Source: JBBIRM01 sp037441765 (GTDB taxonomy: Bacteria; Desulfobacterota; BSN033; UBA1163). Taken from it: a stretch of DNA of 7,481 nucleotides. Of this stretch, positions 1 to 5,663 are shown piece by piece. The stretch is from assembly GCA_037441765.1 (NCBI GenBank), contig JBBIRM010000144.1:1-7481 (forward strand), written 5' to 3'. The notes below the pieces were generated by a model that did not search any database, was not told the origin of the DNA, and saw only the letters and a list, made by a program, of their open reading frames with translations. The stretch's first letter is position 1. Every line of letters starts with the position of its first letter. The translations under genes and the position numbers were made by a program.

Positions 1-41
1 CCTTTGAAGAAGAGCATAGATGAAGGGATTGAATTGGGAAG

Positions 42-443
42 ATGCGCAACGGAGAAGAGGTGAAGAAAGAAAAGAAGAAAATTCTTATTGTTGACGATGA
101 AAGAGATATTGTGAAGGCTTTGATGATTCGGCTTCGGTCAAGAGGATATGAGGTCGCGGTCGCCTACGATGGGGCCCAAGGAGTTTTTATGGTTCATAAA
201 GAGAAGCCAGATTTGATCCTGCTCGATATACGGATGCCAGCAGGGGATGGGTTTAGTGTGGCTGAGAAACTGAAGCAGTCGGACGATACCAGAGCCATTC
301 AAATCATCTTCCTTACCGGGAGCCCAGAAAAAAATGCAGAGGGGAGGGCAATGGAGTTAGGGGCGAGGTTTTATATCAAGAAGCCATATGATCCAGAGGA
401 ACTATTGGATGCAATAGAAAGGGCCCTTGACACAAAGACCTGA
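42..443 (+). CDS. Receiver-only response regulator (CheY-like)
   Basis: This is a single phosphoacceptor receiver domain of 133 residues, a typical size for a stand-alone REC protein. The acidic pair D18-D19 follows the first strand (ILIVDDE). The predicted phosphoacceptor is D62 in LLDIRMP, followed by the switch threonine T92 in FLTGS and the conserved lysine K114 in IKKPY. There is no DNA-binding or enzymatic output domain, so output must go through protein contacts or phosphotransfer. No histidine kinase is visible, although one could lie upstream of the window. The N-terminus has a lysine/glutamate-rich extension of about 12 residues. A GTG at 60 is a credible alternative start, because GGAG at 51-54 sits 5 bases before it, while ATG 42 has only a poorly spaced purine stretch. 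It is the first gene of a tightly packed + strand run that includes TPR and GT9 genes. The family assignment is secure; the partner and process are unknown. Confidence 0.93.
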   Translation: MRNGEEVKKEKKKILIVDDERDIVKALMIRLRSRGYEVAVAYDGAQGVFMVHKEKPDLILLDIRMPAGDGFSVAEKLKQSDDTRAIQIIFLTGSPEKNAEGRAMELGARFYIKKPYDPEELLDAIERALDTKT

Positions 444-480
444 GGGTTAAAGGAAGACCTATATCATCCTTGGAGATGCA

Positions 481-837
481 ATGTTAAAAGAGGATTTTGT
501 CATCTTTTCTAATATTCGACGCATTTTGATTCGAACCAGTATCGATTATTCAAGGATGGATTTTGGTTGTATCAGAGGGGTGGTCTATTTTCGTGGCCTT
601 TTTCAGTTGCCTCCGCAATTAATCGGAGATGACCAGGAGAAGGTCAGGGAGATTTCAGAGAAAACTCTTTTCTCTCTCGAAAAGAAGGTTAGAAATCTTC
701 CAGGGGTTTCTGATGTTCTTTTTCAATTCGAGAACTGGAGAAAGGAGAGAGGAAAATGGATTCCTATAGAAAGGAAAAAGAAAGTGGAAGAGGTAAAGGA
801 AAAAAGAGATGAGGAGAAGACCCAATCGAATTTATAA
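481..837 (+). CDS. Small BON-like domain protein, function unknown
   Basis: I do not recognise a characterised family for this 118-residue protein. Residues 10-85 show a BON-like pattern: a first helix (about 10-23), a GxVxFxG strand motif (GVVYFRG, 33-39), a second helix (52-72), then PGVSDVLFQFE (74-84), which resembles the closing GVxxV strand of BON domains. The last 30 residues are highly charged (Lys/Glu) and probably disordered. No signal peptide or membrane segment is seen, which is unusual because many BON proteins are exported. The ATG has GGAG at 472-475, 5 bases upstream. It starts 37 bases after the response regulator and its 3' end overlaps the TPR gene by 29 bases, so co-expression with both is likely. 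The BON call is my reading of a pattern and needs a profile search. The reading frame itself is well supported by the RBS and by its place in the run of genes. Confidence 0.75.
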   Translation: MLKEDFVIFSNIRRILIRTSIDYSRMDFGCIRGVVYFRGLFQLPPQLIGDDQEKVREISEKTLFSLEKKVRNLPGVSDVLFQFENWRKERGKWIPIERKKKVEEVKEKRDEEKTQSNL

Positions 838-1840
838 AAAGATTTTGAGAGAGATGGAAAAGGCAATCGAACTTCATCCAGATTATGCAGATCTCCACAA
901 TCAATTGGGCCTTCTTTTCATTTTACAAGGAGACCTGAAGAAAGCAGAAGGCCATTTCTTAGAGGCCCTTCGAATCAATCCAAAGTATCAGGAGGCCGCA
1001 AAGAATCTTGGTTGCCTATACCTTGACATTGGTAGAGGAACTAAGGCCGAGAAGATTTTCGTCACCCAACTGAAAAAGTACCCAAAGGAAGGGACCCTTC
1101 ACCACCTCTTAGGAATGGTTTACCTCAAAAAGGGAAGGGAGGGAGAAGCCCTCTCCCGGATGGGGAAGGTGGTTCGGTGTTCTTCTTATTATGAGGATTT
1201 CTATAAAAAAAACGGGCTCTGGAAAAGGGGGAGACTTGATCTCGGCCAAAAGGCAGAAATTTTCTTAAAGAGGTTTCCTAAGAATTACTTATCTACACAA
1301 ATTCACCACTGGGTAGGACTTTACCTTGCCAAAAAGGGCCATTATGCCCGGGCGGTTCAGGAGCTGAAAAAGGCGGCGAAACTGAGTCCTGATCAATTTT
1401 TATTCCATGCCAATCTCGGAATGGTTTATTATTATCGAGGATCTTATTCGAAAGCGATTCAGGAGTATCAAAAGGCCTTGAAGATCAATCCTCTCTATGG
1501 AATGGGGTATGCCCACCTAAGTTATATTTATGGCTTGATGGGGAAAACACGGAAAGCCCTCTGGAATATGGAAAGGGCGGTTGGCATCAATCCCAATTAT
1601 GCAGACCTCCACTACAACCTTTCCTTACTATATAGTGATAGAAAACGGTATAAAGAGGCCATTTCAGAATTAAAAAAGGCCCTTCAAATCAACCCTCAGT
1701 ACCTCCTCGCAAGGGTTAATTTAGGTGTCCTCTATGAGGAGCAAAGGAAATACTATTTAGCTAAAAAGGAATATAAGAAGGTACTCCAGATTAACCCTGA
1801 TGATCGACATGTTCGAAAACGCCTGGAGAGAATCTCCTGA
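809..1840 (+). CDS. TPR-repeat protein (about eight tetratricopeptide repeats)
   Basis: This 343-residue protein consists almost entirely of tetratricopeptide repeats, which form a helical scaffold for protein-protein contacts. Units with the 34-residue spacing and the closing KAL-x-INP signature lie at about 26-59, 60-93, 94-125 (degenerate), 164-197, 198-231, 232-265, 266-299 and 300-333. Residues 115-160 break the pattern, so there may be two TPR blocks with a linker. There is no signal peptide, membrane segment or catalytic domain, so a cytoplasmic adaptor is the simplest reading. ATG 809 is preferred because AAAGGA at 795-800 lies 8 bases upstream. An internal ATG at 854 (before EKAIELHP) lacks a properly spaced RBS. 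The gene overlaps the BON-like gene by 29 bases and is followed 15 bases later by a GT9 glycosyltransferase. TPR proteins are often neighbours of surface-glycan genes, but no specific partner can be inferred. Confidence 0.92.
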   Translation: MRRRPNRIYKKILREMEKAIELHPDYADLHNQLGLLFILQGDLKKAEGHFLEALRINPKYQEAAKNLGCLYLDIGRGTKAEKIFVTQLKKYPKEGTLHHLLGMVYLKKGREGEALSRMGKVVRCSSYYEDFYKKNGLWKRGRLDLGQKAEIFLKRFPKNYLSTQIHHWVGLYLAKKGHYARAVQELKKAAKLSPDQFLFHANLGMVYYYRGSYSKAIQEYQKALKINPLYGMGYAHLSYIYGLMGKTRKALWNMERAVGINPNYADLHYNLSLLYSDRKRYKEAISELKKALQINPQYLLARVNLGVLYEEQRKYYLAKKEYKKVLQINPDDRHVRKRLERIS

Positions 1841-1847
1841 AGGAGGG
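1841..1847 (+). promoter_or_regulatory. Strong Shine-Dalgarno for the GT9 gene
   Basis: AGGAGGG begins immediately after the TPR stop codon (1838-1840) and lies 8 bases before ATG 1856. A second GGAGG (1851-1855) touches the start codon and is too close to be the working site. This is close to the ideal anti-SD match. It fixes the GT9 start and suggests efficient re-initiation after the TPR gene. Confidence 0.7.
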
Positions 1848-1855
1848 AAAGGAGG

Positions 1856-2938
1856 ATGGCCTACCCCATTTTAAAGAGTGGATCAGAAGTACGGACAATC
1901 CTGGTGGTTCACCAGGGGGCATTGGGGGATTTCATTCTTGCCCTTCCCGTTTTAAAAAATCTACGGGATCAATTCCCACATGCCAAAATGGTCATCTTGG
2001 GATATCCGAGGATCCTTGAATTGGCAGAAGGGCATTTCTATGCAGATCAAGTCCTCTCAATCGATCAGAAAGGGATGGCTACTTTCTTTGTCCAGGATGG
2101 TTTCTTAGATTATACGCTCTCAGAATTCTTCAAGAAATTTGATATGGTGGTGGTCTTTGGAAAGGATCAAGGAGGAATCCTTCTTCGAAATCTTAAGCGA
2201 ATTTGCCAGGGCCAAATACTTCATATCAATTCTTTTCCAACATGGGAGGAAAAGATTCATCTGACGGACCACCTCCTTCGCCAACTCTCCAAGTATGGGT
2301 TGTCCATTTCGGAGACCTTGCCTAAACTCTTTCTTAATGAATCTGACCGAAGTTGGGGAAATCAATTCTGGAAAGAGAAAGGTTTGGGTGGAGAGGGAAG
2401 GGATAATGTGGTGGTGATTCACCCCGGAAGTGGGAGCAAAAAGAAGGTGTGGCCTGTGGAAAGATTTGCTCAACTTGTTCAAACCCTTCAGAGTCATTTC
2501 TCCCTCCAATTCCTCATAGTCATCGGGCCAGCAGAAGGGATAGAGGTCCAAAGAGTCTTTGAGAGATTAGGGAAACCTTCCCCCATTGTCGTGAGGGGAT
2601 TTTCCCTCATTCGACTTGCCTCAGTAATGGAAGGAAGTGGACTATTCATTGGAAATGATTCAGGCATCACCCATATGGCTTCTGCATTGGGAATTCCTAC
2701 GATTGCCATTTTTGGACCGACGGATCCAAAAGTTTGGTCTCCGAGAGGAGAGAAGGTTATCGTTGTTCGTAGAGAGATACCTTGCTCGCCCTGCTCTGAG
2801 GAACGGTTCTTCCTTTGTAAAAATTTCGAATGTTTAAGATCTATTGAAACCAATGATATACTGAAGGCGATAGGCAAGATGGGACTGAAATTCCATTTTA
2901 GAAAGGAGAAAGAAGATGGAAGAGAAGAAAGTCGGTGA
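1856..2938 (+). CDS. Glycosyltransferase family 9 (ADP-heptose:LPS heptosyltransferase-like)
   Basis: This 360-residue, full-length member of GT9 belongs to the family that includes heptosyltransferases WaaC/WaaF. Those enzymes transfer heptose from ADP-heptose to the LPS inner core on the cytoplasmic face of the inner membrane. The N-terminal Rossmann lobe has HQGALGDFILALPVL (from residue 19), matching the family's R-x-GALGD signature, with histidine-glutamine in place of the usual arginine region. The second lobe has HPGSGSKKKVWP (from 189), GNDSGITHMASALGIP (266-281) and FGPTDPKVWSP (286-296), which form the nucleotide-sugar site. A cysteine cluster C310-x2-C313, C321 and C326 precedes the final helix, as in many family members. 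The start has a near-perfect RBS. The gene follows the TPR gene by 15 bases and overlaps the EF-like gene by 23 bases. GT9 membership is clear; the sugar and acceptor cannot be read from sequence, and no other LPS gene is in view. Confidence 0.93.
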   Translation: MAYPILKSGSEVRTILVVHQGALGDFILALPVLKNLRDQFPHAKMVILGYPRILELAEGHFYADQVLSIDQKGMATFFVQDGFLDYTLSEFFKKFDMVVVFGKDQGGILLRNLKRICQGQILHINSFPTWEEKIHLTDHLLRQLSKYGLSISETLPKLFLNESDRSWGNQFWKEKGLGGEGRDNVVVIHPGSGSKKKVWPVERFAQLVQTLQSHFSLQFLIVIGPAEGIEVQRVFERLGKPSPIVVRGFSLIRLASVMEGSGLFIGNDSGITHMASALGIPTIAIFGPTDPKVWSPRGEKVIVVRREIPCSPCSEERFFLCKNFECLRSIETNDILKAIGKMGLKFHFRKEKEDGREESR

Positions 2939-3170
2939 GGTTATCAAGTTTTTTGGGAAGATTAGTGTGGCGGCCATTCGGCTTACCGATACCTTAAAGG
3001 TAGGAGATAAGGTCCATATTGTCGGCCATACCACTGACATCACCCAAACGGTGGAGTCCATGCAGATTGAGAATAAGAATGTTCAGGAGGCAGGTCCTGG
3101 CGCAGATATCGGGATTAAGGTGAAAGAAAGAGTTAGGGAGCACGATAACGTTTATAAAATTGTGGAGTGA
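2916..3170 (+). CDS. Translation elongation factor-like protein (EF-Tu domain II-type beta-barrel)
   Basis: This 84-residue protein matches the stand-alone 'translation elongation factor-like' family, which corresponds to domain II of EF-Tu/IF2-type GTPases without any GTP-binding domain. Visible hallmarks are VGEVIKFFGKISVAAIRL (6-23), LKVGDKVHIVGHTTD (27-41, the L-x-VGD-x-V-x-I-x-G turn of the barrel), VESMQIENKNVQEAGPGADIGIKV (46-69) and a closing VYKIVE. No P-loop or other GTPase motif exists, so it cannot be an active elongation factor. Its cellular role is unknown. In other genomes I recall such small barrels next to U32 peptidase genes, but none is visible here. The ATG has AAAGGAG at 2902-2908, 7 bases upstream, and lies 23 bases inside the GT9 gene, so translational coupling is likely. 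It is the last gene of the left block, with a terminator-like hairpin at its stop codon. Confidence 0.88.
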   Translation: MEEKKVGEVIKFFGKISVAAIRLTDTLKVGDKVHIVGHTTDITQTVESMQIENKNVQEAGPGADIGIKVKERVREHDNVYKIVE

Positions 3171-3207
3171 ACCCCTATCTATCTTTCCGAAGGATGGGGT
3201 TTCTCTC
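3170..3207 (+). terminator. Possible weak terminator after the EF-like gene
   Basis: AACCCC (3170-3175) can pair with GGGGTT (3196-3201). Inside this, ATCTTT (3181-3186) can pair with AAGGAT (3190-3195) around a CCG loop, leaving a 5-base bulge on the left arm. The stem is followed by TTCTCTCC, which is pyrimidine-rich but not a proper T run. It begins on the last base of the stop codon, a reasonable place for the end of the left block. It was read by eye with no folding energy calculated. Confidence 0.35.
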
Positions 3208-3224
3208 CATAGAATTTGAAATTG

Positions 3225-3259
3225 CCTTCATCCCCAGTTTGGAAAACTGAGGGCGAAGG
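3225..3259 (+). other. Strong intergenic hairpin without T tract
   Basis: CCTTC (3225-3229) pairs with GAAGG (3255-3259), CCC (3232-3234) with GGG (3251-3253), and CAGTTT (3235-3240) with AAACTG (3244-3249) around a GGA triloop. There is one bulged A (3250) and a small internal loop, giving about 14 base pairs. No T tract follows on either strand, so it is not a standard terminator. It ends 18 bases before the annotated start of the radical SAM gene, so it could act in the 5' leader of that mRNA, as an RNA-processing or stability element, or as a protein-binding site. The role is not known. Confidence 0.5.
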
Positions 3260-3276
3260 ATGATACGGGTGAAGGA

Positions 3277-4419
3277 GTGATCCTCAGAGAGGCAATGGGA
3301 GGGGAGGATAGATGTCTTACCTGTGGAAAGAAAGACCGACCTCTTTCCCATACCCTTCCCATCTGTTTGGATTGCCTTCGCTCAGGGAGGAAAGATGTTC
3401 AGCCTTTTATCGAGGAGGCCCATCATCGATGTAGACTCCCCTTTCGCTTAGTCGATCGACCTCCAAAGGATGAGAATGGAGTTCCTTGCTCGATCTGCAT
3501 CAATCAATGTAGAATCCCTGAAGGTAGATGGGGTTACTGTGGGTTAAGGACACAGAAAGAGGGGGTTCTCACTGGGGTATCAGCAGAGAAGGGAAATGTG
3601 AGCTGGTATTTTGATGGATTGCCTACGAACTGTGTTGGAGATTGGGTCTGTGCGGGCGGGACGGGGGCTGGGTATCCCAGATATGCCTATAGAGATGGGC
3701 CTGAGTATGGTTTTAAAAACCTGGCAGTCTTTTACCATGGGTGCTCCTTTGATTGCCTCTTCTGTCAGAATTGGACATATAGAGAGAGGGTTTGGGATCA
3801 AGAGAGGGTCAGTCCTGAAAGACTGGCAAAGGTGGTCGATGAAAAAACCAGTTGTATCTGCTATTTTGGTGGCGATCCAACGCCTCAACTTCCCCATGCC
3901 ATCCTGACAAGTCAAAAAGCACTCGAGAGAGCAAAGGGAAGAATCCTTCGAATCTGCTGGGAGACGAATGGTTCAATGAATCCACACCTGTTGGAAGAGA
4001 TGATGGAACTGTCTATTACTTCAGGGGGATGCCTCAAATTTGACATCAAGGCCTGGAACGACTCGCTCCACCAGGCTCTCTGTGGAGTTTCCAATAAGAG
4101 GACAAAAGAGAATTTCGAACATGCCAGTCAATGGGTTGAAAGGAGAGAGAATCCTCCGCCTCTTATCGCCAGCACCCTTCTTGTTCCTGGATATATTGAT
4201 GAGGCGGAGATTCGAGAGATTTCGAGATGGATCGCATCTCTCAATCCAGACATTCCCTACTCCTTATTGGTCTTTTATCCGCAATTCTTTTTTAGAGATT
4301 TGCCTACTACTTCAAGAGATATGGCATTTCGCTGTAAAGAGGTGGCTGAGGAGGAAGGGCTTAGAAGAGTTAGAATAGGAAATTTACATTTGCTCTATGC
4401 ACGGGGAAAAAGATTTTAA
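3277..4419 (+). CDS. Radical SAM enzyme, PflA/AmmeMemoRadiSam-related
   Basis: This 380-residue protein carries the radical SAM cluster motif C156-x3-C160-x2-C163 in HGCSFDCLFCQNW. This would bind a [4Fe-4S] cluster that cleaves S-adenosylmethionine to start radical chemistry. Further core features are GGDPTPQ (198-204), ETNG (229-232) and LKFDIKAW (243-250), as in pyruvate formate-lyase activase-type proteins (COG1180). CSICINQCRIPEGRWGYCG (71-89) is the N-terminal cysteine motif of the AmmeMemoRadiSam/PflX-like branch. Before it are two further pairs, C13-x2-C16 and C30-x2-C33, resembling a zinc ribbon. The start is uncertain: GTG 3277 touches AAGGA with no spacer, and ATG 3295 has AGAGAGG only 2 bases upstream. 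Both keep C13 and C16. No AMMECR1 or Memo partner and no glycyl-radical enzyme is in the window, so the substrate is unknown. The class is secure; the exact subfamily is an inference. Confidence 0.9.
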   Translation: MILREAMGGEDRCLTCGKKDRPLSHTLPICLDCLRSGRKDVQPFIEEAHHRCRLPFRLVDRPPKDENGVPCSICINQCRIPEGRWGYCGLRTQKEGVLTGVSAEKGNVSWYFDGLPTNCVGDWVCAGGTGAGYPRYAYRDGPEYGFKNLAVFYHGCSFDCLFCQNWTYRERVWDQERVSPERLAKVVDEKTSCICYFGGDPTPQLPHAILTSQKALERAKGRILRICWETNGSMNPHLLEEMMELSITSGGCLKFDIKAWNDSLHQALCGVSNKRTKENFEHASQWVERRENPPPLIASTLLVPGYIDEAEIREISRWIASLNPDIPYSLLVFYPQFFFRDLPTTSRDMAFRCKEVAEEEGLRRVRIGNLHLLYARGKRF

Positions 4420-4427
4420 TTCTTTTT
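4407..4427 (+). terminator. Possible A/T-only terminator at the radical SAM stop
   Basis: AAAAAGA (4407-4413) and TCTTTTT (4421-4427) form a 7-bp inverted repeat around a 7-base loop that contains the TAA stop. It ends in a run of six T (4423-4428). The stem is nearly all A/T, so it would be weak, but the layout of stem and T run at a gene end resembles an intrinsic terminator and could serve either strand. No competing structure was calculated. Confidence 0.3.
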
Positions 4428-4553
4428 TCAATAGGGTAATATATCAATCTAAAGGGATGACCCATATGGCAATTAAATTAGGATTTGCAGAGAAGGGATT
4501 AAAGGTTTATCAAAGAACTTTTCCCTGAACGAAAGATCGAATAAAGAAAAACA

Positions 4554-5627
4554 ATGAGAACAGGCGTTGCCAATCTTCCGCTTCATTATGGGAAGGCACC
4601 ATCTTGGCTGTTCCAGAGGATGAAGAGCCTCTCAAGGGAGATTTCGCTTTTCATTATAGATGAGTATGGGGCAGATGAGATGCTTCGCAGGCTTTCGGAT
4701 CCCTTCTGGTTTCAGGCCTTTGGTTGTGTGCTCGGCTTTGATTGGCACTCGAGTGGAGTAACAACGACTGTTTGCGGAGCACTCAAGGAAGGTTTGAAGG
4801 GTATGGAAAGAGAGTTAGGTTTTTACATCGCAGGAGGAAAAGGAAAGACGTCAAGAAAGACCCCTCAGGAGATCAAAGAGATCTGTCATCAAGCATCGAT
4901 GGATGGCTCTTCCCTGATCTATGCAAGCAGAATGTCTGCCAAGGTCGATAGCGCTGCCCTTCAGGATGGTTTTCAAATCTATCATCACACCTTTCTCTTC
5001 ACCCGATCGGGCAAATGGGCAGTGGTCCAACAAGGGATGAACGAAGAGTCTTGCTATGCCCGAAGGTATCATTGGTTAAGCGAGGGGGTGAGGGACTTTG
5101 TCTGCGAGCCTCATTGGGCAGTCTGCAGTGACCAGAGAAAGCGATGTTTAAACTTGGTGGCCTTGGAAAGTGAAAAGACGCGAGAGGCCATCACAAGGTT
5201 ATCATGGGAAAGACCAGAAATTCTGATATCAGAGGCAAAGAGGATAAAAGAGCTTTATCTCCCGAAGGAACATTCCATCCCGATGGAAGACGTCCGGGTC
5301 GAAAGATTGGAAAAATCTTTTATTCAGATTTATGAGAATTCTCCAGAAAATTTTGAGGAACTTCTTGCAGTCCGGGGTGTGGGCCCCAAGAGCCTTCAAG
5401 CACTAAGTCTGATTTCTGAATTGATTTACGGTGCAAAACCAAGTTTTAAGGACCCCGCCCGATTCAGTTTTGCTCATGGTGGAAAGGATAGCCATCCCTA
5501 TCCTGTAGATCGAAAGGTCTATGATCAATCGATTGAAATTTTGAAAAATGCTATCGATAGAGCAAAGGTAGGGGACCGGGAGAAGGTAGATGCCATCAAA
5601 CGTTTATCTGGGTTTATTGGGTTATGA
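4554..5627 (+). CDS. DUF763 family protein with helix-hairpin-helix motif
   Basis: This 357-residue protein matches the DUF763 family, found mainly in archaea and thermophilic or anaerobic bacteria and, to my knowledge, biochemically uncharacterised. Family landmarks are the N-terminus MRTGVANLPLH, DPFWFQAFGCVLGFDWHSSG (49-68), AGGKGKTSRKTP (93-104), and a C-terminal part with HPYPVDRKVYD. Residues 270-292 (LLAVRGVGPKSLQALSLISEL) contain the hairpin V-x-GVGP of a helix-hairpin-helix, a fold that usually binds the DNA backbone non-specifically, as in repair glycosylases and nucleases. The invariant start sequence supports ATG 4554 although no good Shine-Dalgarno precedes it (only AAAGAAAAAC). 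The length is normal for the family and the gene is intact. It lies 36 bases upstream of an endonuclease Q homologue, which suggests a joint role in DNA repair. That role is inference from the HhH and the neighbour, not established. Confidence 0.9.
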   Translation: MRTGVANLPLHYGKAPSWLFQRMKSLSREISLFIIDEYGADEMLRRLSDPFWFQAFGCVLGFDWHSSGVTTTVCGALKEGLKGMERELGFYIAGGKGKTSRKTPQEIKEICHQASMDGSSLIYASRMSAKVDSAALQDGFQIYHHTFLFTRSGKWAVVQQGMNEESCYARRYHWLSEGVRDFVCEPHWAVCSDQRKRCLNLVALESEKTREAITRLSWERPEILISEAKRIKELYLPKEHSIPMEDVRVERLEKSFIQIYENSPENFEELLAVRGVGPKSLQALSLISELIYGAKPSFKDPARFSFAHGGKDSHPYPVDRKVYDQSIEILKNAIDRAKVGDREKVDAIKRLSGFIGL

Positions 5628-5663
5628 ATGTAGAGTTGCCAGTAAATTCGGAATCCTGATTTC

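Noticed and set aside
1..63. Frame open from the window edge to a TGA at 61-63, possibly the tail of an upstream gene overlapping the response regulator
   Set aside because: Only 20 codons are visible with no recognisable motif. Another frame stops at 21-23 and could equally be the upstream gene's end, so neither can be supported.
2120..2551. Minus-strand open frame of 143 codons
   Set aside because: It lies entirely inside the GT9 gene, whose motifs and RBS are clear. The antisense translation has no recognisable domain.
2494..2877. Minus-strand open frame of 127 codons
   Set aside because: It is antisense to the conserved GT9 C-terminal lobe; a shadow of the real gene.
3580..3915. Minus-strand open frame of 111 codons, and a + strand frame at 3611-3907
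   Set aside because: Both lie within the radical SAM core around the cluster cysteines and show no family features.
3277..4419. Calling the radical SAM protein a specific pyruvate formate-lyase activase
   Set aside because: No glycyl-radical enzyme is adjacent, and the N-terminal cysteine motif fits the broader AmmeMemoRadiSam/PflX-like group better.
4485..4513. Possible promoter for DUF763 (TTGCAG, 17 bases, TATCAA)
   Set aside because: Both boxes are poor matches to the sigma-70 consensus, and A/T-rich gaps yield such pairs by chance.
5624..5659. Eleven-codon frame starting at ATGA over the DUF763 stop
   Set aside because: Too short and without motif. It could mediate coupling to EndoQ but nothing in the sequence supports it beyond the overlap.
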